A DNA stretch of 64,000 bases from Prevotellaceae bacterium UBA4361 (GCA_002393575.1 DGSN01000023.1:55450-119449); one strand, 5' to 3'. Shown: positions 17,009-26,648, counted from the first letter of the stretch. Program-made: numbers and translations. The notes: generated by a model not told the origin, from the letters alone.

Positions 17009-18187
17009 TTATCGGTTTTTAATTAATACAATCATTTTCAGGGCAAAATCGAAGAAGAGAATCTTGGGGTTCGCATTCTGCTCGATGTCTCGTTGTGCGA
17101 GGGAAAGCTCCGTCATGATGCCGATGACGTTGCGCTCGTTGATGAAGGGGGCGAACTTGACGGCGAACTGGCTTTCTTCCTCGTTCATGTAGTTGAGGAT
17201 GGGGCGATGGAAGTTGTAGATGAAGTTCTCGCGCAGCAGTCGCTGGCAATAGACGAGGAATGTCTTCTGTCGTTCGCGTCCTAAGGATGCCACCTCTTCG
17301 CTCCATTCCTTCATTTCCTTCACCTTTCGCATGTAGGAGAGACGCATGAGTCGGACGAAGAGTTCGAAGTATTCCGATTCGTCCGTGTCGCTGGTGATGG
17401 CACGCAGTGCTGCTGTCATGCTGCCATTGGCAATGTGTGCAATGCGCTTGGCTTCGTTCTCGGCAATGCCGTTCCTGGCGATGAGTGCCTGTTCGATTTC
17501 CTTTTCTGGAAGGACGGGAACGTCAATCATCTGTGTGCGGCTGCGGATGGTTTGCAGCACGAGGTCGGGACGCTCGCTGACCAAGAGGAACACCGTTTGC
17601 TGAGGCGGTTCTTCCAAGAGCTTGAGCATCTTGTTGGCACAGGATTCGTGCATCTTCTCAGGCAGCCAAATGATGCACACTTTGTAGCCTCCTTGACTTG
17701 ACTTGAGCGAGAGTTTGCGGGCTATGGCATCGCTCTCTTCCACGTACATGAGGAGTTGCTGGTTCTCGGCTCCCGAAGCTTTCATCCATTCGGCGTAACC
17801 GAAATAGGGATTGTCGAGGAGCAGTTCGCGCCACTCTGTGAGGAAGTCGTCGCAGAGGTTGACCTTGCCTGCCTTCTTCTTGAAGATGGGGAAGGCGAAG
17901 TGGAGGTCGGGATGCTGTAGTTTCTCAGCCATGATGCAGGCGTTGCAGTGTCCGCAAGCGTGGTCGAGTGGGGCAACTGGTTCGGGGTCGCCAAACATGC
18001 TGGGGCCATTGTCCTGCGGCATCTTGCCCGTGCAAAGCAGATACTGGGCGAAAGCCACTGCCAAGGGCAACGCACCGCAACCCTCTTTGCCACAGAGCAT
18101 AAGCGCATGAGGCACGCGTCCGTTCTGTGCGTCCTTGATGAGTTTGTGCTTGATGGCTTCTTGGCCTATGATGTCGGTGAACTGCAT
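17009..18187 (-). CDS. holB: DNA polymerase III delta-prime subunit
   Basis: 392 aa clamp-loader AAA+ protein. It begins MQFTDIIGQEAIKHKLIKDA. The P-loop region is GKEGCGAL, a degenerate Walker A as usual for delta-prime. A zinc-binding CGHCNAC lies near residue 80, and LLEEPPQQTVFLLVSERPDL is the Walker B/sensor region. It helps load the beta sliding clamp. It heads the holB-ricT-gldH cluster with 29 bases to ricT. Confidence 0.93.
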   Translation of the reverse strand: MQFTDIIGQEAIKHKLIKDAQNGRVPHALMLCGKEGCGALPLAVAFAQYLLCTGKMPQDNGPSMFGDPEPVAPLDHACGHCNACIMAEKLQHPDLHFAFPIFKKKAGKVNLCDDFLTEWRELLLDNPYFGYAEWMKASGAENQQLLMYVEESDAIARKLSLKSSQGGYKVCIIWLPEKMHESCANKMLKLLEEPPQQTVFLLVSERPDLVLQTIRSRTQMIDVPVLPEKEIEQALIARNGIAENEAKRIAHIANGSMTAALRAITSDTDESEYFELFVRLMRLSYMRKVKEMKEWSEEVASLGRERQKTFLVYCQRLLRENFIYNFHRPILNYMNEEESQFAVKFAPFINERNVIGIMTELSLAQRDIEQNANPKILFFDFALKMIVLIKNR

Positions 18188-18231
18188 GTGTTGACGATGT
18201 GAATCAGTCGTGGGTAATCAGTGAGGTTTTT

Positions 18232-18347
18232 GTTAGGATTGGCTGAACGGACGAGGGCTCAACGTTTTCGTGACGAGGGCTCGTTGTCGTTCAGACGAGG
18301 GCTCGCTATTGAAATAACGAGGGCTCGCGCATATAGTTGAATCGAAA
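18232..18347. repeat. CGAGGGCTCG phased-box element, copy 2
   Basis: Boxes start at 18252 (last base changed, CGAGGGCTCA), 18274, 18296 and 18318, pitch exactly 22 bp, all in the GGG orientation. The right arm TATAGTTGAATCGAAA at 18332-18347 has the same offset from box 4 (29 bp) as in other copies; the left arm is degenerate. It lies between divergently spaced metF and holB. Confidence 0.9.
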
Positions 18348-18361
18348 TAGCGCTTGGGTGC

Positions 18362-19315
18362 TTAGTAAATGGCGGTTGCGATTTGACGAATGGAATCGAC
18401 AGCCGACATGGTGTAGAAGTGGATGGATGGCACACCGTGCTCGATGAGTTCTTTGCACTGTGCTATGCCCCATTCGATGCCGAGTTGCTTCATTTCCTCG
18501 TCTGTCTTGCATTTCTCTGCCTCCTTGCTCAGTGCTTCGGGCAGGTCGAGGTGGAATGTCTTTGGCACCACGGTGAACTGGGAGAGCTTGCTGAGTGGTT
18601 TCAGTGCAGGGATGATGGGGATGGTGATGCCGTTTGCACGAGCTTCTTTCACGAAGCTGAAGTATTTCGAGTTGTCGAAGAACATCTGTGTGATGGCGTA
18701 GTCGGCTCCCATTTCCTGCTTGCGCTTGAGGATTTGCATGTCGTAGCCGATGTTGGGTGCTTCCTCGTGCTTCTCTGGATAACATGCCACTCCGAAGGAG
18801 AAAGGTGTGCCAGGATGCTTGATGGGAGTACCGTCCATGAAGAAACCATCGTTGAATTGGTTCACTTGCTGGATGAGTTCGGTGGTGTGGGAATAGCCTC
18901 CAGGTGTTGGCTCGAAGCGGGATTCGTCCTTCGCCTTGTCGCCACGCAGCAGGAGGAGGTCCTTGATGCCGAGGAACTGGAGGTCGAGCAGCATGTACTC
19001 GATGTCTTCCTTGGTGAATCCACTGCAAACGACGTGGGGCACGACCTTGATGTCGTACTTGCGCATGATGGCAGAAGCCACGGCGATGGTGCCTGGACGA
19101 CGGCGCAGACGGGAACGCGTGAAGGTGCCGTCGGGCTGCTCGTTATACACGTATTCGCTGCGGTGCGTGGTGATGTTGATGTACTTGGGTCCGAACTCTT
19201 TGAGCAAGTCGATGGTGCGGAACAAACTGGCTGTTCCGTTTCCCTTGAGTGGCGGTAACACTTCAAAGGAAAAACTCGTTGATTTCTCTTCGGTTATGAT
19301 GTCAGAAATGCTCAT
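18362..19315 (-). CDS. metF: 5,10-methylenetetrahydrofolate reductase
   Basis: 317 aa from ATG 19315; the frame extends 3 codons further to a TTG, but the ATG has GAAAGAA just upstream. The TIM-barrel flavoprotein motifs are present: FSFEVLPPLKGNG, INITTHRSEY, VVPHVVCSGFTKEDIEYMLL, LLLRGD and FSFGVACYPEKHEEAPN. It reduces methylene-THF to methyl-THF for methionine synthesis in the cytoplasm. A TAACTTTG -7 box sits at 19339-19346 (- strand). Single-gene unit. Confidence 0.96.
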   Translation of the reverse strand: MSISDIITEEKSTSFSFEVLPPLKGNGTASLFRTIDLLKEFGPKYINITTHRSEYVYNEQPDGTFTRSRLRRRPGTIAVASAIMRKYDIKVVPHVVCSGFTKEDIEYMLLDLQFLGIKDLLLLRGDKAKDESRFEPTPGGYSHTTELIQQVNQFNDGFFMDGTPIKHPGTPFSFGVACYPEKHEEAPNIGYDMQILKRKQEMGADYAITQMFFDNSKYFSFVKEARANGITIPIIPALKPLSKLSQFTVVPKTFHLDLPEALSKEAEKCKTDEEMKQLGIEWGIAQCKELIEHGVPSIHFYTMSAVDSIRQIATAIY

Positions 19316-19388
19316 TTCTTTCAATGGAATTTGAAGTGCAAAGTTAACCCTTTTTTCCGAGATATGAGGAATTTATGGGAGAAAATTG

Positions 19389-19419
19389 CTTGCGTTTACA
19401 AAAATGATGTGTAACTTTG
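19389..19419 (+). promoter_or_regulatory. Promoter candidate for the ACT/UPF0210 operon
   Basis: CTTG (19389-19392), 19 bases, then TAACTTTG (19412-19419). This fits the Bacteroidetes TTTG/TAnnTTTG pattern with one mismatch. Start codon 29 bases downstream. Confidence 0.6.
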
Positions 19420-19447
19420 TGGCCAAATTGATTCAAACAAGAAAATT

Positions 19448-19720
19448 ATGACTCGTGCTATTATAACGGTTGTTGGCAAGGACACGGTGGGTATCATTGC
19501 CAAGGTCTGCACGTATTTGGCAGACAAGAACATTAACATTCTGGATATTTCGCAAACCATTGTTCAGGAGTTTTTCAACATGATGATGATTGTCGATATG
19601 TCGAAATGCACATCGCCATTCAACACGGTTGCTGACGAACTGGCAGAGGTGGGCACGCGTACTGGCGTGCAGGTGAAGTGCCAGTTGGAGGATATTTTCA
19701 GTAAAATGCACAGGATTTAA
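19448..19720 (+). CDS. ACT-domain protein (UPF0237)
   Basis: 90 aa, a single ACT domain: [20 protein letters not shown], the ligand-binding-type loop GKDTVGI, and [20 protein letters not shown]. Proteins of this size usually pair with the UPF0210 protein, which is the next gene (11 bases on). Probably a small-molecule-binding regulatory partner; ligand unknown. Confidence 0.92.
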   Translation: MTRAIITVVGKDTVGIIAKVCTYLADKNINILDISQTIVQEFFNMMMIVDMSKCTSPFNTVADELAEVGTRTGVQVKCQLEDIFSKMHRI

Positions 19721-19731
19721 GGCAGGCTCTT

Positions 19732-21105
19732 ATGATTAACATTTCAGAGGTTATCGAAACCAACAAAATGATTGAGCAGGAGAATCTCGACGTGCGAACT
19801 ATCACGCTGGGAATCAGTCTGCTGGATTGTGCTGACTCCGACTTGGAGGCTTGTTGCCAGAAGATATACGACAAGGTGACGACGAGGGCTCGCGACTTGG
19901 TGAAGACGGGTGAGGAAATCTCGCATGAATTTGCCATCCCGATTGTCAACAAGCGCATCTCGGTGACGCCCATCTCGATTGTGGGAAGTGCCTGCTGCCA
20001 CACGCCTAACGACTACGTGAAGATTTGCCAAACGCTCGACCGTGCTGCGCATGAAGTGGGCGTGAACTTCATCGGTGGATTCAGTGCTGTGGTGTCGAAA
20101 GGCATGACACGTTCCGACGAACTGCTCATCCGTTCCATCCCTGAGGCTTTGGCAACCACGGAGCGCATCTGTTCCTCTGTGATTGTGGGTAGTACGAAGA
20201 CTGGCATCAATATGGACACGGTGCGACTGATGGGCGACATCATCAAGGAAACGGCTGAGGCGACGAAGGACCGCGATTCCTTGGGCTGCGCCAAACTGGT
20301 GGTGCTTTGCAATGCTCCCGACGACAACCCGTTCATGGCTGGCGCGTTCCACGGTGTGAGCGAAGCCGACGCCATCATCAATGTGGGTGTCAGCGGTCCA
20401 GGCGTTGTGAAGTATGCTTTGGAACAAATGGACAAGGACGGCTTGCAGAATTTCGAGGTGCTTTGCGAAACCATCAAGCGCACGGCTTTCAAGATTACGC
20501 GTGTGGGACAGCTTGTGGCTCAGGAGGCTTCGAAGCGTCTCAACATTCCGTTTGGCATCATCGATTTGAGCTTGGCACCGACCCCAGCCATTGGCGATTC
20601 CGTTGCCGACATCCTTCAGTGCATCGGTGTGGAAAGGGCTGGTGCTCCAGGAACCACGGCGGCTTTGGCTCTGCTCAACGACCAAGTGAAGAAGGGCGGT
20701 GTGATGGCATCGAGCTATGTGGGCGGTCTGTCGGGCGCTTTCATCCCTGTAAGCGAGGACCAAGGCATGATTGATGCCGTGAATGCTGGTGCGCTGACCA
20801 TTGAAAAACTGGAAGCGATGACTTGTGTTTGTTCGGTGGGGCTGGATATGATTGCCATTCCTGGCGACACGCCAAGCACGACGATTGCGGGTATCATTGC
20901 CGACGAATCGGCGATTGGTATGGTCAATCAGAAAACCACGGCTGTGCGCATCATTCCTGTCGTTGGGAAGGATGTAGGCGACATGGTGGAATTTGGTGGA
21001 TTGTTGGGTTATGCGCCTGTCATGCCAGTCAATTCGTTCGCGTGCAATCGTTTCGTGGATAGAGGTGGACGCATTCCTGCGCCTATCCATTCTTTCAAGA
21101 ACTGA
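19732..21105 (+). CDS. UPF0210 / PFL-family protein
   Basis: 457 aa, full length for the family, with [52 protein letters not shown] and the glycine-rich [19 protein letters not shown]. The family is related in fold to pyruvate-formate-lyase-like barrels, but its reaction is not established. Co-transcribed with the ACT protein. A 17-bp-stem terminator follows immediately. Confidence 0.92.
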   Translation: MINISEVIETNKMIEQENLDVRTITLGISLLDCADSDLEACCQKIYDKVTTRARDLVKTGEEISHEFAIPIVNKRISVTPISIVGSACCHTPNDYVKICQTLDRAAHEVGVNFIGGFSAVVSKGMTRSDELLIRSIPEALATTERICSSVIVGSTKTGINMDTVRLMGDIIKETAEATKDRDSLGCAKLVVLCNAPDDNPFMAGAFHGVSEADAIINVGVSGPGVVKYALEQMDKDGLQNFEVLCETIKRTAFKITRVGQLVAQEASKRLNIPFGIIDLSLAPTPAIGDSVADILQCIGVERAGAPGTTAALALLNDQVKKGGVMASSYVGGLSGAFIPVSEDQGMIDAVNAGALTIEKLEAMTCVCSVGLDMIAIPGDTPSTTIAGIIADESAIGMVNQKTTAVRIIPVVGKDVGDMVEFGGLLGYAPVMPVNSFACNRFVDRGGRIPAPIHSFKN

Positions 21106-21127
21106 CAATCAGACATGAAGATAAAGA

Positions 21128-21172
21128 AAAATGGGACTGTAAGCGATGATGTTCTGCTTACAGTCCCATTTT
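21128..21172. terminator. 17-bp perfect stem terminator shared by convergent genes
   Basis: AAAATGGGACTGTAAGC (21128-21144) pairs with 21156-21172. The second arm overlaps the stop codon and last codons (KMGL-stop) of the convergent NigD gene, so the terminator is partly coding. Confidence 0.9.
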
Positions 21173-21829
21173 GTATTGTTTCTCGCCTTCGTTCGTGTTG
21201 ACAAAGAAGAAAAGGCTGTCGGCTTTGTCTTTCACGTGATAAAGCGGAAGGCTGAGATATGATTTTTGTGTGTATGACTCGGGGTCGGTCGTTGGTCGCT
21301 GGTGAATCAGACTGACGTGCATGATTGTTTTGCCTGTTGAGGCTGAGACAGTGGTGCTGTCGATGCTGAAGGCAAATTTGTGGGACGCTACGCTGGTTGT
21401 GAGATAACCAAAATTCATGTTGAAGTAGCGGTCGGTCTGCCATGTGCTATACACTTGCACAGGGCTGTGCTCATGCGTTTTCAGACGGTCGGAGGCAACG
21501 GGGAAAGATGAGAAGATGTTTTGCAGTTGATAAATCTTGGCATACTGCGTTGCCTTGCCACTCTCGTCTTTCACCGCTTCGTACACGGTGATGCAACGAT
21601 AGGTGCTGTCAGCTGCTGAGGCACCAATCCGCTGATTCTTCAAGTAGAGTATTTCGCCGTTATCTCTTTTGATGTAGGCGATGGTCTTGTCTGCATTCGA
21701 TGTGGCATCCACCAGTTCTGTCACGACGGAAGGATAGGTGTAGTCGTCATCGTTCGAACAAGCCGAGAACAACAGGATGAATCCGCTGAGCATGAATAAC
21801 TTGAAGAAGGTTGGACTGGTCTTTCTCAT
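21158..21829 (-). CDS. NigD-like lipoprotein
   Basis: 223 aa with a lipoprotein signal ending LLFSAC (Cys24) and a SNDDDYTYPSVVTELVDA N-terminus, as in NigD-like proteins of Bacteroidales. Two beta-rich halves follow (DNGEILYLKN; KTIMHVSLIHQRP). Located in the outer membrane or periplasm by lipidation; function unknown beyond early links to bacteriocin loci. Last gene of the PASTA-rluD-ddl-acyltransferase run; its start is 6 bases from the acyltransferase stop. Confidence 0.85.
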   Translation of the reverse strand: MRKTSPTFFKLFMLSGFILLFSACSNDDDYTYPSVVTELVDATSNADKTIAYIKRDNGEILYLKNQRIGASAADSTYRCITVYEAVKDESGKATQYAKIYQLQNIFSSFPVASDRLKTHEHSPVQVYSTWQTDRYFNMNFGYLTTSVASHKFAFSIDSTTVSASTGKTIMHVSLIHQRPTTDPESYTQKSYLSLPLYHVKDKADSLFFFVNTNEGEKQYKMGL

Positions 21830-21835
21830 GTGCTT

Positions 21836-22981
21836 CTATTGTTTTCTTGTTGCTTCTTCGTGATTGAAAACCACGTTGGCATACATCGTGAGGAAACGCT
21901 CGGTGAGGAACGGCATGTCGGGCTTGTCCAACTGCACCATCGAGAGTTTCTTCTGCATGTACCCTTCGAATTGCAACTTCTGTTCTGCCGTGTATTTGTC
22001 AGCAAAGCTGTTGCTTCCACGGAGCAAGTCGGCTGCAATGTAGTTGTTAGGGTAGAGCTGGTAATGCGAATGAATCTCCTGGTCGATGTGCTCAGCCACA
22101 GCTTTGTAGTAATCAGCCTTTGGCATGTCAGTTGGCAAGGTGTCGAGCCAGTCGTTGATACATGGAGCAGCATGGTAGTGGATGTGTCCCTTCGGACCGA
22201 AGATGCCAGTGCGCATGTTGTCAAGGTCGTCTTGCTGACTCTTCTTGAAACCTTCGATGTCGCGCTTGTTCTGGAACTCCTGTGCCTTGAGGTAGTCGCA
22301 AGGATCGAACTCATAACTGATGGAAAGCGGAACGATGTTGAGTTCTCGCAGGTCTCCACCCATTGCCATCATCTTCAGTACGCTCTCCTGTGTGCGGTCG
22401 TTGGAGTCCTTGGCACGTCCTTCGCGCTGGGCAATCCATAGGTTTTCATGCTTTTCCGTGATGGCAAAGTGCATGTATCGTGAGAGCTTGACGGAAGCTA
22501 AGAGCATCTGGCGCATGGTGAGTGCTCGCTGCACGATGAACGACTTGTTGACACGCACCAACTCGCGAATCCACGGCTTGATGAGCAGATTGTCGCCGAT
22601 GGCAATTTCCGCTGTTGTCAATCCGTTGTCTTGCAGCACATAGCAGAGGAAGGCTGAATCGAGCACAATGTCGCGGTGATTGGAGACAAACGTGTGGCAT
22701 CTCGTCCTTTCCGTGTCGTTGACCACGGAGGAGAAATCTGATGTCAGTCCTGCTGAGGCATGTTCAAGAAGCTGTGTGAGAACAGGATAGACGAGTTTGG
22801 CTTGCAATTCCTGTGCTGTCTTGGTGGATCGAATCAAGGCTGCCACCTGTTCTATCGGGATGTTCTGATAGACCGTCTTGAGCGCGGACAGAAAATCAGG
22901 ATTGGCAAGCAGACGGTCATACACTTCGGGCAATTCCTCTGGCAGATAAGGACGAATGTCGTCGAAATCGTGAATGTTCAT
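21836..22981 (-). CDS. 1-acyl-glycerol-3-phosphate acyltransferase-like protein
   Basis: 381 aa. The acyltransferase block I is SNHRDIVLD (residues 100-108), a variant of NHx4D with one extra residue between His and the final Asp. AIGDNLLIKPWI and VPLSISYEFDPCDYL follow as the other blocks. Probably membrane-associated phospholipid or lipid A-related acylation; the substrate is not known. The C-terminal 150 residues (FGPKGHIHYHAAP, YQLYPNNYIAADL) are typical of the Bacteroidales version. Located in the ddl cluster. Confidence 0.85.
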   Translation of the reverse strand: MNIHDFDDIRPYLPEELPEVYDRLLANPDFLSALKTVYQNIPIEQVAALIRSTKTAQELQAKLVYPVLTQLLEHASAGLTSDFSSVVNDTERTRCHTFVSNHRDIVLDSAFLCYVLQDNGLTTAEIAIGDNLLIKPWIRELVRVNKSFIVQRALTMRQMLLASVKLSRYMHFAITEKHENLWIAQREGRAKDSNDRTQESVLKMMAMGGDLRELNIVPLSISYEFDPCDYLKAQEFQNKRDIEGFKKSQQDDLDNMRTGIFGPKGHIHYHAAPCINDWLDTLPTDMPKADYYKAVAEHIDQEIHSHYQLYPNNYIAADLLRGSNSFADKYTAEQKLQFEGYMQKKLSMVQLDKPDMPFLTERFLTMYANVVFNHEEATRKQ

Positions 22982-23034
22982 AGCTTCTTCTTGTTTTTGG
23001 GGTTCTGAATGGATGCTCTTGCTTGGGAAAACTC

Positions 23035-24036
23035 TTAAGAGAGCTTCACGGCAATGATGTCGGAAAGCATGTCCTTCATCTCAATCTTGGCGTAGGCGGC
23101 TTGCTGAGGAATGAAGGATGTGGCTGTCATGCCAGGAGTGGTGTTGACTTCGAGGAGGTTGATGATGTCGATGTCCTCGCCCTGTGCATTCTTGCTGTGC
23201 GAAATGATGTAGTCGATGCGGGCAAGACCGCTGGCACCAATGATGTCGTAGATGGCAGCGGTGAGTTTCTTCACGCGCTCTGTCGTTTCTTCAGGCAGAC
23301 GTGCTGGCGTGATTTCTTCCACAGCACCGTTGTACTTGGCATCGTAGTCGAAGAATTCGTTGTGCGAAACCACTTCGGTGATAGGCAACACATGCACACC
23401 GTCTTTTGTCTTATATACGCCGTTGGCAATCTCTGTTCCCACGAGCATACTTTCAATCATCACTTCGGGGCTTTCTTTCATGGCCTTGGCAATGGCTGGC
23501 TGAATCTGCTCGGCGGTCTTCACCTTCGTTACGCCAAAGCTGGAACCACCTGCGTTGGGCTTAATGAAGCAAGGCAGACCAATGCGTGAAACGACGTCTT
23601 CGTCGCTCACCGTTTGTCCTTCGCGAATCAACATGCTGTCTGCCACGCGAATGCCGAAGCTCTTGAGGTATTGGTTGAGCGCGAACTTGTTGAAGGTCAT
23701 TGCTTCCACGAGCACATTGCTGGTGGAGTAAGGGATATGAAGCAGGTCGAAATAGCCTTGCAGGATGCCGTCTTCTCCTGGTGTGCCATGAATGGTGATG
23801 TATGCGTAGTCGGGTATGATTTTTTCTCCATTGTCCATGAAGGAAAAGTCGTGGCGATTGACAGGGCTCTTGCTGCCATCGGCAAGGTGAGCCTCCCATG
23901 CCTTGCTGGAAATCTCAACCGTATAGACAATGAACTTGTCGCGGTCGAGCCATGAATTGATGCCAGCGGCAGAGCGAAGCGATACGTCGTGTTCTGATGA
24001 GTCGCCACCAGCAATGATTGCAATAATCTTTTTCAT
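23035..24036 (-). CDS. ddl: D-alanine--D-alanine ligase
   Basis: 333 aa from the ATG at 24036, giving MKKIIAIIAGGDSSEHDVSL. The frame is open 57 codons further upstream, but that part overlaps rluD and is not conserved-looking. ATP-grasp motifs are present: IHGTPGEDGILQGYFDLLHI, FIKPNAGGSSFGVTKV, EVMIESMLVGTEIANGV and the metal site INLLEVNTTPGMT. It makes the D-Ala-D-Ala dipeptide of peptidoglycan in the cytoplasm. Downstream of rluD by 29 bases, upstream of the acyltransferase. Confidence 0.96.
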   Translation of the reverse strand: MKKIIAIIAGGDSSEHDVSLRSAAGINSWLDRDKFIVYTVEISSKAWEAHLADGSKSPVNRHDFSFMDNGEKIIPDYAYITIHGTPGEDGILQGYFDLLHIPYSTSNVLVEAMTFNKFALNQYLKSFGIRVADSMLIREGQTVSDEDVVSRIGLPCFIKPNAGGSSFGVTKVKTAEQIQPAIAKAMKESPEVMIESMLVGTEIANGVYKTKDGVHVLPITEVVSHNEFFDYDAKYNGAVEEITPARLPEETTERVKKLTAAIYDIIGASGLARIDYIISHSKNAQGEDIDIINLLEVNTTPGMTATSFIPQQAAYAKIEMKDMLSDIIAVKLS

Positions 24037-24065
24037 TTTTTGTGCTATGTTTGTTTGTTGAATAC

Positions 24066-25136
24066 TTATCTGTTCACCGTGTAGCCTCTCCATTTCTCTA
24101 TCAGCAGTTTCATGTCGGCAGGCAATTCCGAGTCGAAATTCATTTCCTTGCCTGTGCGAGGATGAACGAAGCCGAGTGTCTTGGCATGAAGAGCTTGGCG
24201 AGGGCAAATCTTGAAACAGTTTTCCACGAATTGCTTGTACTTGGTGAACTGTGTGCCTCGCAGAATCTGTTCGCCACCGTAACGCTCATCGTTGAAAAGC
24301 ACATGGCCCACATGCTTCATGTGGACGCGTATTTGGTGAGTGCGACCCGTTTCGAGAATACATTTCACGAGGCTCACGTAGGAAAAACGCTCCAATACAT
24401 AGTAGTGGGTGACGGCGTGTTTGCCAATTCCCGAGTCGGGAGGGAACACAGCCATCTGCATACGGTCCTTCGGATTGCGGGCGATGTTGCCTTCTATGCG
24501 GCCTTCGTCTTCCTCGAAGTTGCCCCAGACGATGGCGTTGTATTCGCGCTTCGTGGTCTTGTTGAAGAACTGCAAACCGAGGTTCGTCTTTGCGAAAGCG
24601 GTTTTTGCCACCACCAACAGTCCCGAAGTGTCCTTGTCGATGCGATGAACCAGTCCGATTTCAGGGTTGTTGATGTCGAATTCTGGTTTGTCCTTGAAGT
24701 GCCAAGCCAAGGCATTGAGCAATGTGCCGTGCCAGTTGCCAAAGCCTGGATGTACCACCAGTCCTGGCTGCTTGTTCACCACAATCACGTCATCATCCTC
24801 ATAGACAATGTCGATAGGAATATCTTCGGCTGTGATTTTGTTTTCATAGTGAGGACGATCCAGCATCACCTTGATGACATCGCCTGGCTTCACCTTGTAG
24901 CTGCGCTTCACGGGTTTGTCGTTCGCCATGATAAACCCAGCGTCAGCGGCTTTCTGAATGCGGTTGCGCGATATGCCCGAAAGATGGACAATCAGGAACT
25001 TGTCCACACGAACCATCTTTGCTCCCTTCTCTGCTATCACGCGGTAGTGCTCATAGAGTTGCGCACCCTCGTCGTCATCGTCCTCAGCTTCCTTGTCGAT
25101 GTATTCGTCTAATAATTCTTGTTCCTCAAAGTCCAT
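24066..25136 (-). CDS. rluD: RluA-family 23S rRNA pseudouridine synthase (RluD-like)
   Basis: 356 aa. After an acidic leader (residues 10-24) an S4 RNA-binding domain follows at about 42-95 (VRVDKFLIVHLSGISRNRIQ). The catalytic domain has HRIDKDTSG, with the nucleophilic aspartate at D167, and RTHQIRVHMKHVGH. It isomerises uridines in ribosomal RNA. Order PASTA-rluD-ddl is conserved in many Bacteroidales. RluD versus RluA/C cannot be fully separated, but the S4 domain favours RluC/D. Confidence 0.93.
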   Translation of the reverse strand: MDFEEQELLDEYIDKEAEDDDDEGAQLYEHYRVIAEKGAKMVRVDKFLIVHLSGISRNRIQKAADAGFIMANDKPVKRSYKVKPGDVIKVMLDRPHYENKITAEDIPIDIVYEDDDVIVVNKQPGLVVHPGFGNWHGTLLNALAWHFKDKPEFDINNPEIGLVHRIDKDTSGLLVVAKTAFAKTNLGLQFFNKTTKREYNAIVWGNFEEDEGRIEGNIARNPKDRMQMAVFPPDSGIGKHAVTHYYVLERFSYVSLVKCILETGRTHQIRVHMKHVGHVLFNDERYGGEQILRGTQFTKYKQFVENCFKICPRQALHAKTLGFVHPRTGKEMNFDSELPADMKLLIEKWRGYTVNR

Positions 25137-25226
25137 GTCTGAAAATATATCATGAAGAGAGCGATGCCCTCTTGTTCTCTTTCTTTCGTCTATCCTTTCT
25201 TTTCGTAGAAAGGTCGCTTCACGTCA

Positions 25227-25853
25227 TCAAAGCTCCACGTTGAAACCACCGTCGATGGAAACCACGCCGAAGCTGTCCATTTCGAGCGAGTCCACCACGA
25301 TTCCCTTTCCGGCAATGATGGTGAGGGCACGGTCGCGCGACACCATTTCGCCTCCATACACATTCGTCATGCCCTGCTTGATGCCTACCACGAGGTCCTT
25401 AGGCTCGTTCTCCACGTACTGCGTAGGAGTGAGGTTGAATCCCATCTGCTTCAGCTGCCTTTCCGCAATGCGCACGGTAGTGTTGCGGATGAGGTCGGGC
25501 ATTCGTGCCGGAGCTTCACCGCGGCGGTTGATGGTGAGATGGACAATGCGTCCGCTCTTCACCGCGTTGCCTGGCTTTGGCATCTGTGCCAGCACCACTC
25601 CTGGCTTCTTGCGCTCGTTGTAGTCGGAGTCGCTTACGATGGCGATGAGGTCCTTCTCGTCGAGCAGCTTCTCTGCGTCGTAGCCTTGCATATCTACTAC
25701 GTTAGGCACTTCCACCTTCTCGCCATGATGCGTGTAGGTGTCGAGCAGTTCGAAAGCGAGGTAAGGAATACCGACGAGGGCAGCCAGCGCCAAGAGGACG
25801 TTGAACCAGAAAAGCAAACCCTTCGTGCCTTTGAAATATGTTTTTAGAGCCAT
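25227..25853 (-). CDS. Membrane-anchored PASTA-domain protein
   Basis: 208 aa. One N-terminal membrane helix (GLLFWFNVLLALAALVGIPY) then an extracytoplasmic part with two to three PASTA repeats: VEVPNVVDMQGYDAEKLLDE, ARMPDLIRNTTVRIAERQLK and a degenerate third. PASTA domains bind peptidoglycan or D-Ala-D-Ala-type ligands, which suits the neighbouring ddl. There is no kinase domain. First gene of the run; a TAAATTTG -7 box lies on the - strand near 25884. Confidence 0.92.
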   Translation of the reverse strand: MALKTYFKGTKGLLFWFNVLLALAALVGIPYLAFELLDTYTHHGEKVEVPNVVDMQGYDAEKLLDEKDLIAIVSDSDYNERKKPGVVLAQMPKPGNAVKSGRIVHLTINRRGEAPARMPDLIRNTTVRIAERQLKQMGFNLTPTQYVENEPKDLVVGIKQGMTNVYGGEMVSRDRALTIIAGKGIVVDSLEMDSFGVVSIDGGFNVEL

Positions 25854-25933
25854 GTTCTTTATCTACATTTTGTTTCAAGGTGCAAATTTAGGCAAATTCC
25901 CCGACATATTTATATATATAAGGAGAGAAATTT

Positions 25934-26166
25934 AAATGAAGAACGAAGAAATGGGTAAAATGAAGAATGAAGAATGAGGAATGAAGAGTGAAAAATGAAG
26001 AATGAAGAATGAGGAATGAAGAATGAAAATTACATAAACTAAAATACATTCTTCATTCGGAGCGAAGCGACCATTCTTCATTCTTCATTTTATTATTCTT
26101 CATTCTTCATTTCTATGATTCTTCATTCCTCATTCTTCATTCTTCATTTAACTCCATTCTTCATTC
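25934..26166. repeat. AATGAAGAAT inverted-repeat element, copy 2 (expanded)
   Basis: About ten GAATGAA-type units (25934-26030) face ATTCTTC units (26047-26166). The middle carries GGAGCGAAGCGACC, which also appears reversed next to the 58.7-kb copy. Gene-free; fills the gap between the PASTA gene and rpmH. Confidence 0.75.
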
Positions 26167-26248
26167 AAAAAGCAAAGGCATCGCACTTCCAAGTACAAGA
26201 TTGGAAAGTGTGATGCCTTCGTTTTCCGTTAAGACTCCTCGGAAAAGC

Positions 26249-26404
26249 TTATTTTCCGTGGTGTTCGCTTGAAACAGTAAGCTGCTTACGGCCCTTCTTG
26301 CGACGTGCAGAAAGTACGCGGCGACCATTCTTGGTCTGCATACGCAGGCGGAATCCATGCTTGTTGATGCGCTTGCGATTGTGTGGCTGAAATGTTCTTT
26401 TCAT
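26249..26404 (-). CDS. rpmH: 50S ribosomal protein L34
   Basis: 51 aa, ATG at 26404 to TAA at 26249. [20 protein letters not shown] and the basic [17 protein letters not shown] are diagnostic of L34. The short C-terminal extension TVSSEHHGK is usual in Bacteroidetes. Driven by a consensus promoter on the - strand at 26560-26590. Confidence 0.97.
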   Translation of the reverse strand: MKRTFQPHNRKRINKHGFRLRMQTKNGRRVLSARRKKGRKQLTVSSEHHGK

Positions 26405-26559
26405 TGCTATCTAATTTTTTAGTATTATTGATTCCGAAAATCATCTCCTCGCTTGCTCTCTGCGGCAAGCATTCGCAGCTTCAGGGACAGACACCTTTAT
26501 ACGGCCCAAAAGTGCATCCTTTCGAGCTTTCGTAAGTGGAAAATCCTCAAAACGGCTTG

Positions 26560-26590
26560 CAAAATTAGTGATTTTAAATAAATTGACAAA
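26560..26590 (-). promoter_or_regulatory. Consensus promoter for rpmH
   Basis: Read on the - strand: TTTG (26590-26587), 19 bases, TAATTTTG (26567-26560). This is an exact match to the Bacteroidetes -33/-7 pattern. Divergent from the efp promoter 28 bases away. Confidence 0.8.
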
Positions 26591-26617
26591 AGTTTTTAGG
26601 GTTTTTACATAACTTTT

Positions 26618-26648
26618 TTTGTCATTTTATGAAAAAAGAGTAATTTTG
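26618..26648 (+). promoter_or_regulatory. Consensus promoter for efp
   Basis: TTTG (26618-26621), 19 bases, TAATTTTG (26641-26648). It has the same exact boxes and spacing as the rpmH promoter facing the other way. The efp ATG is 65 bases downstream. Confidence 0.85.

Noticed and set aside
19744..21108. 454-codon ORF opposite the UPF0210 gene
   Set aside because: Histidine/arginine-rich shadow of a conserved full-length family member.
24037..24207. 57-residue N-terminal extension of Ddl
   Set aside because: Overlaps the rluD gene and is not protein-like; ATG 24036 gives the standard start MKKIIAIIAGG.
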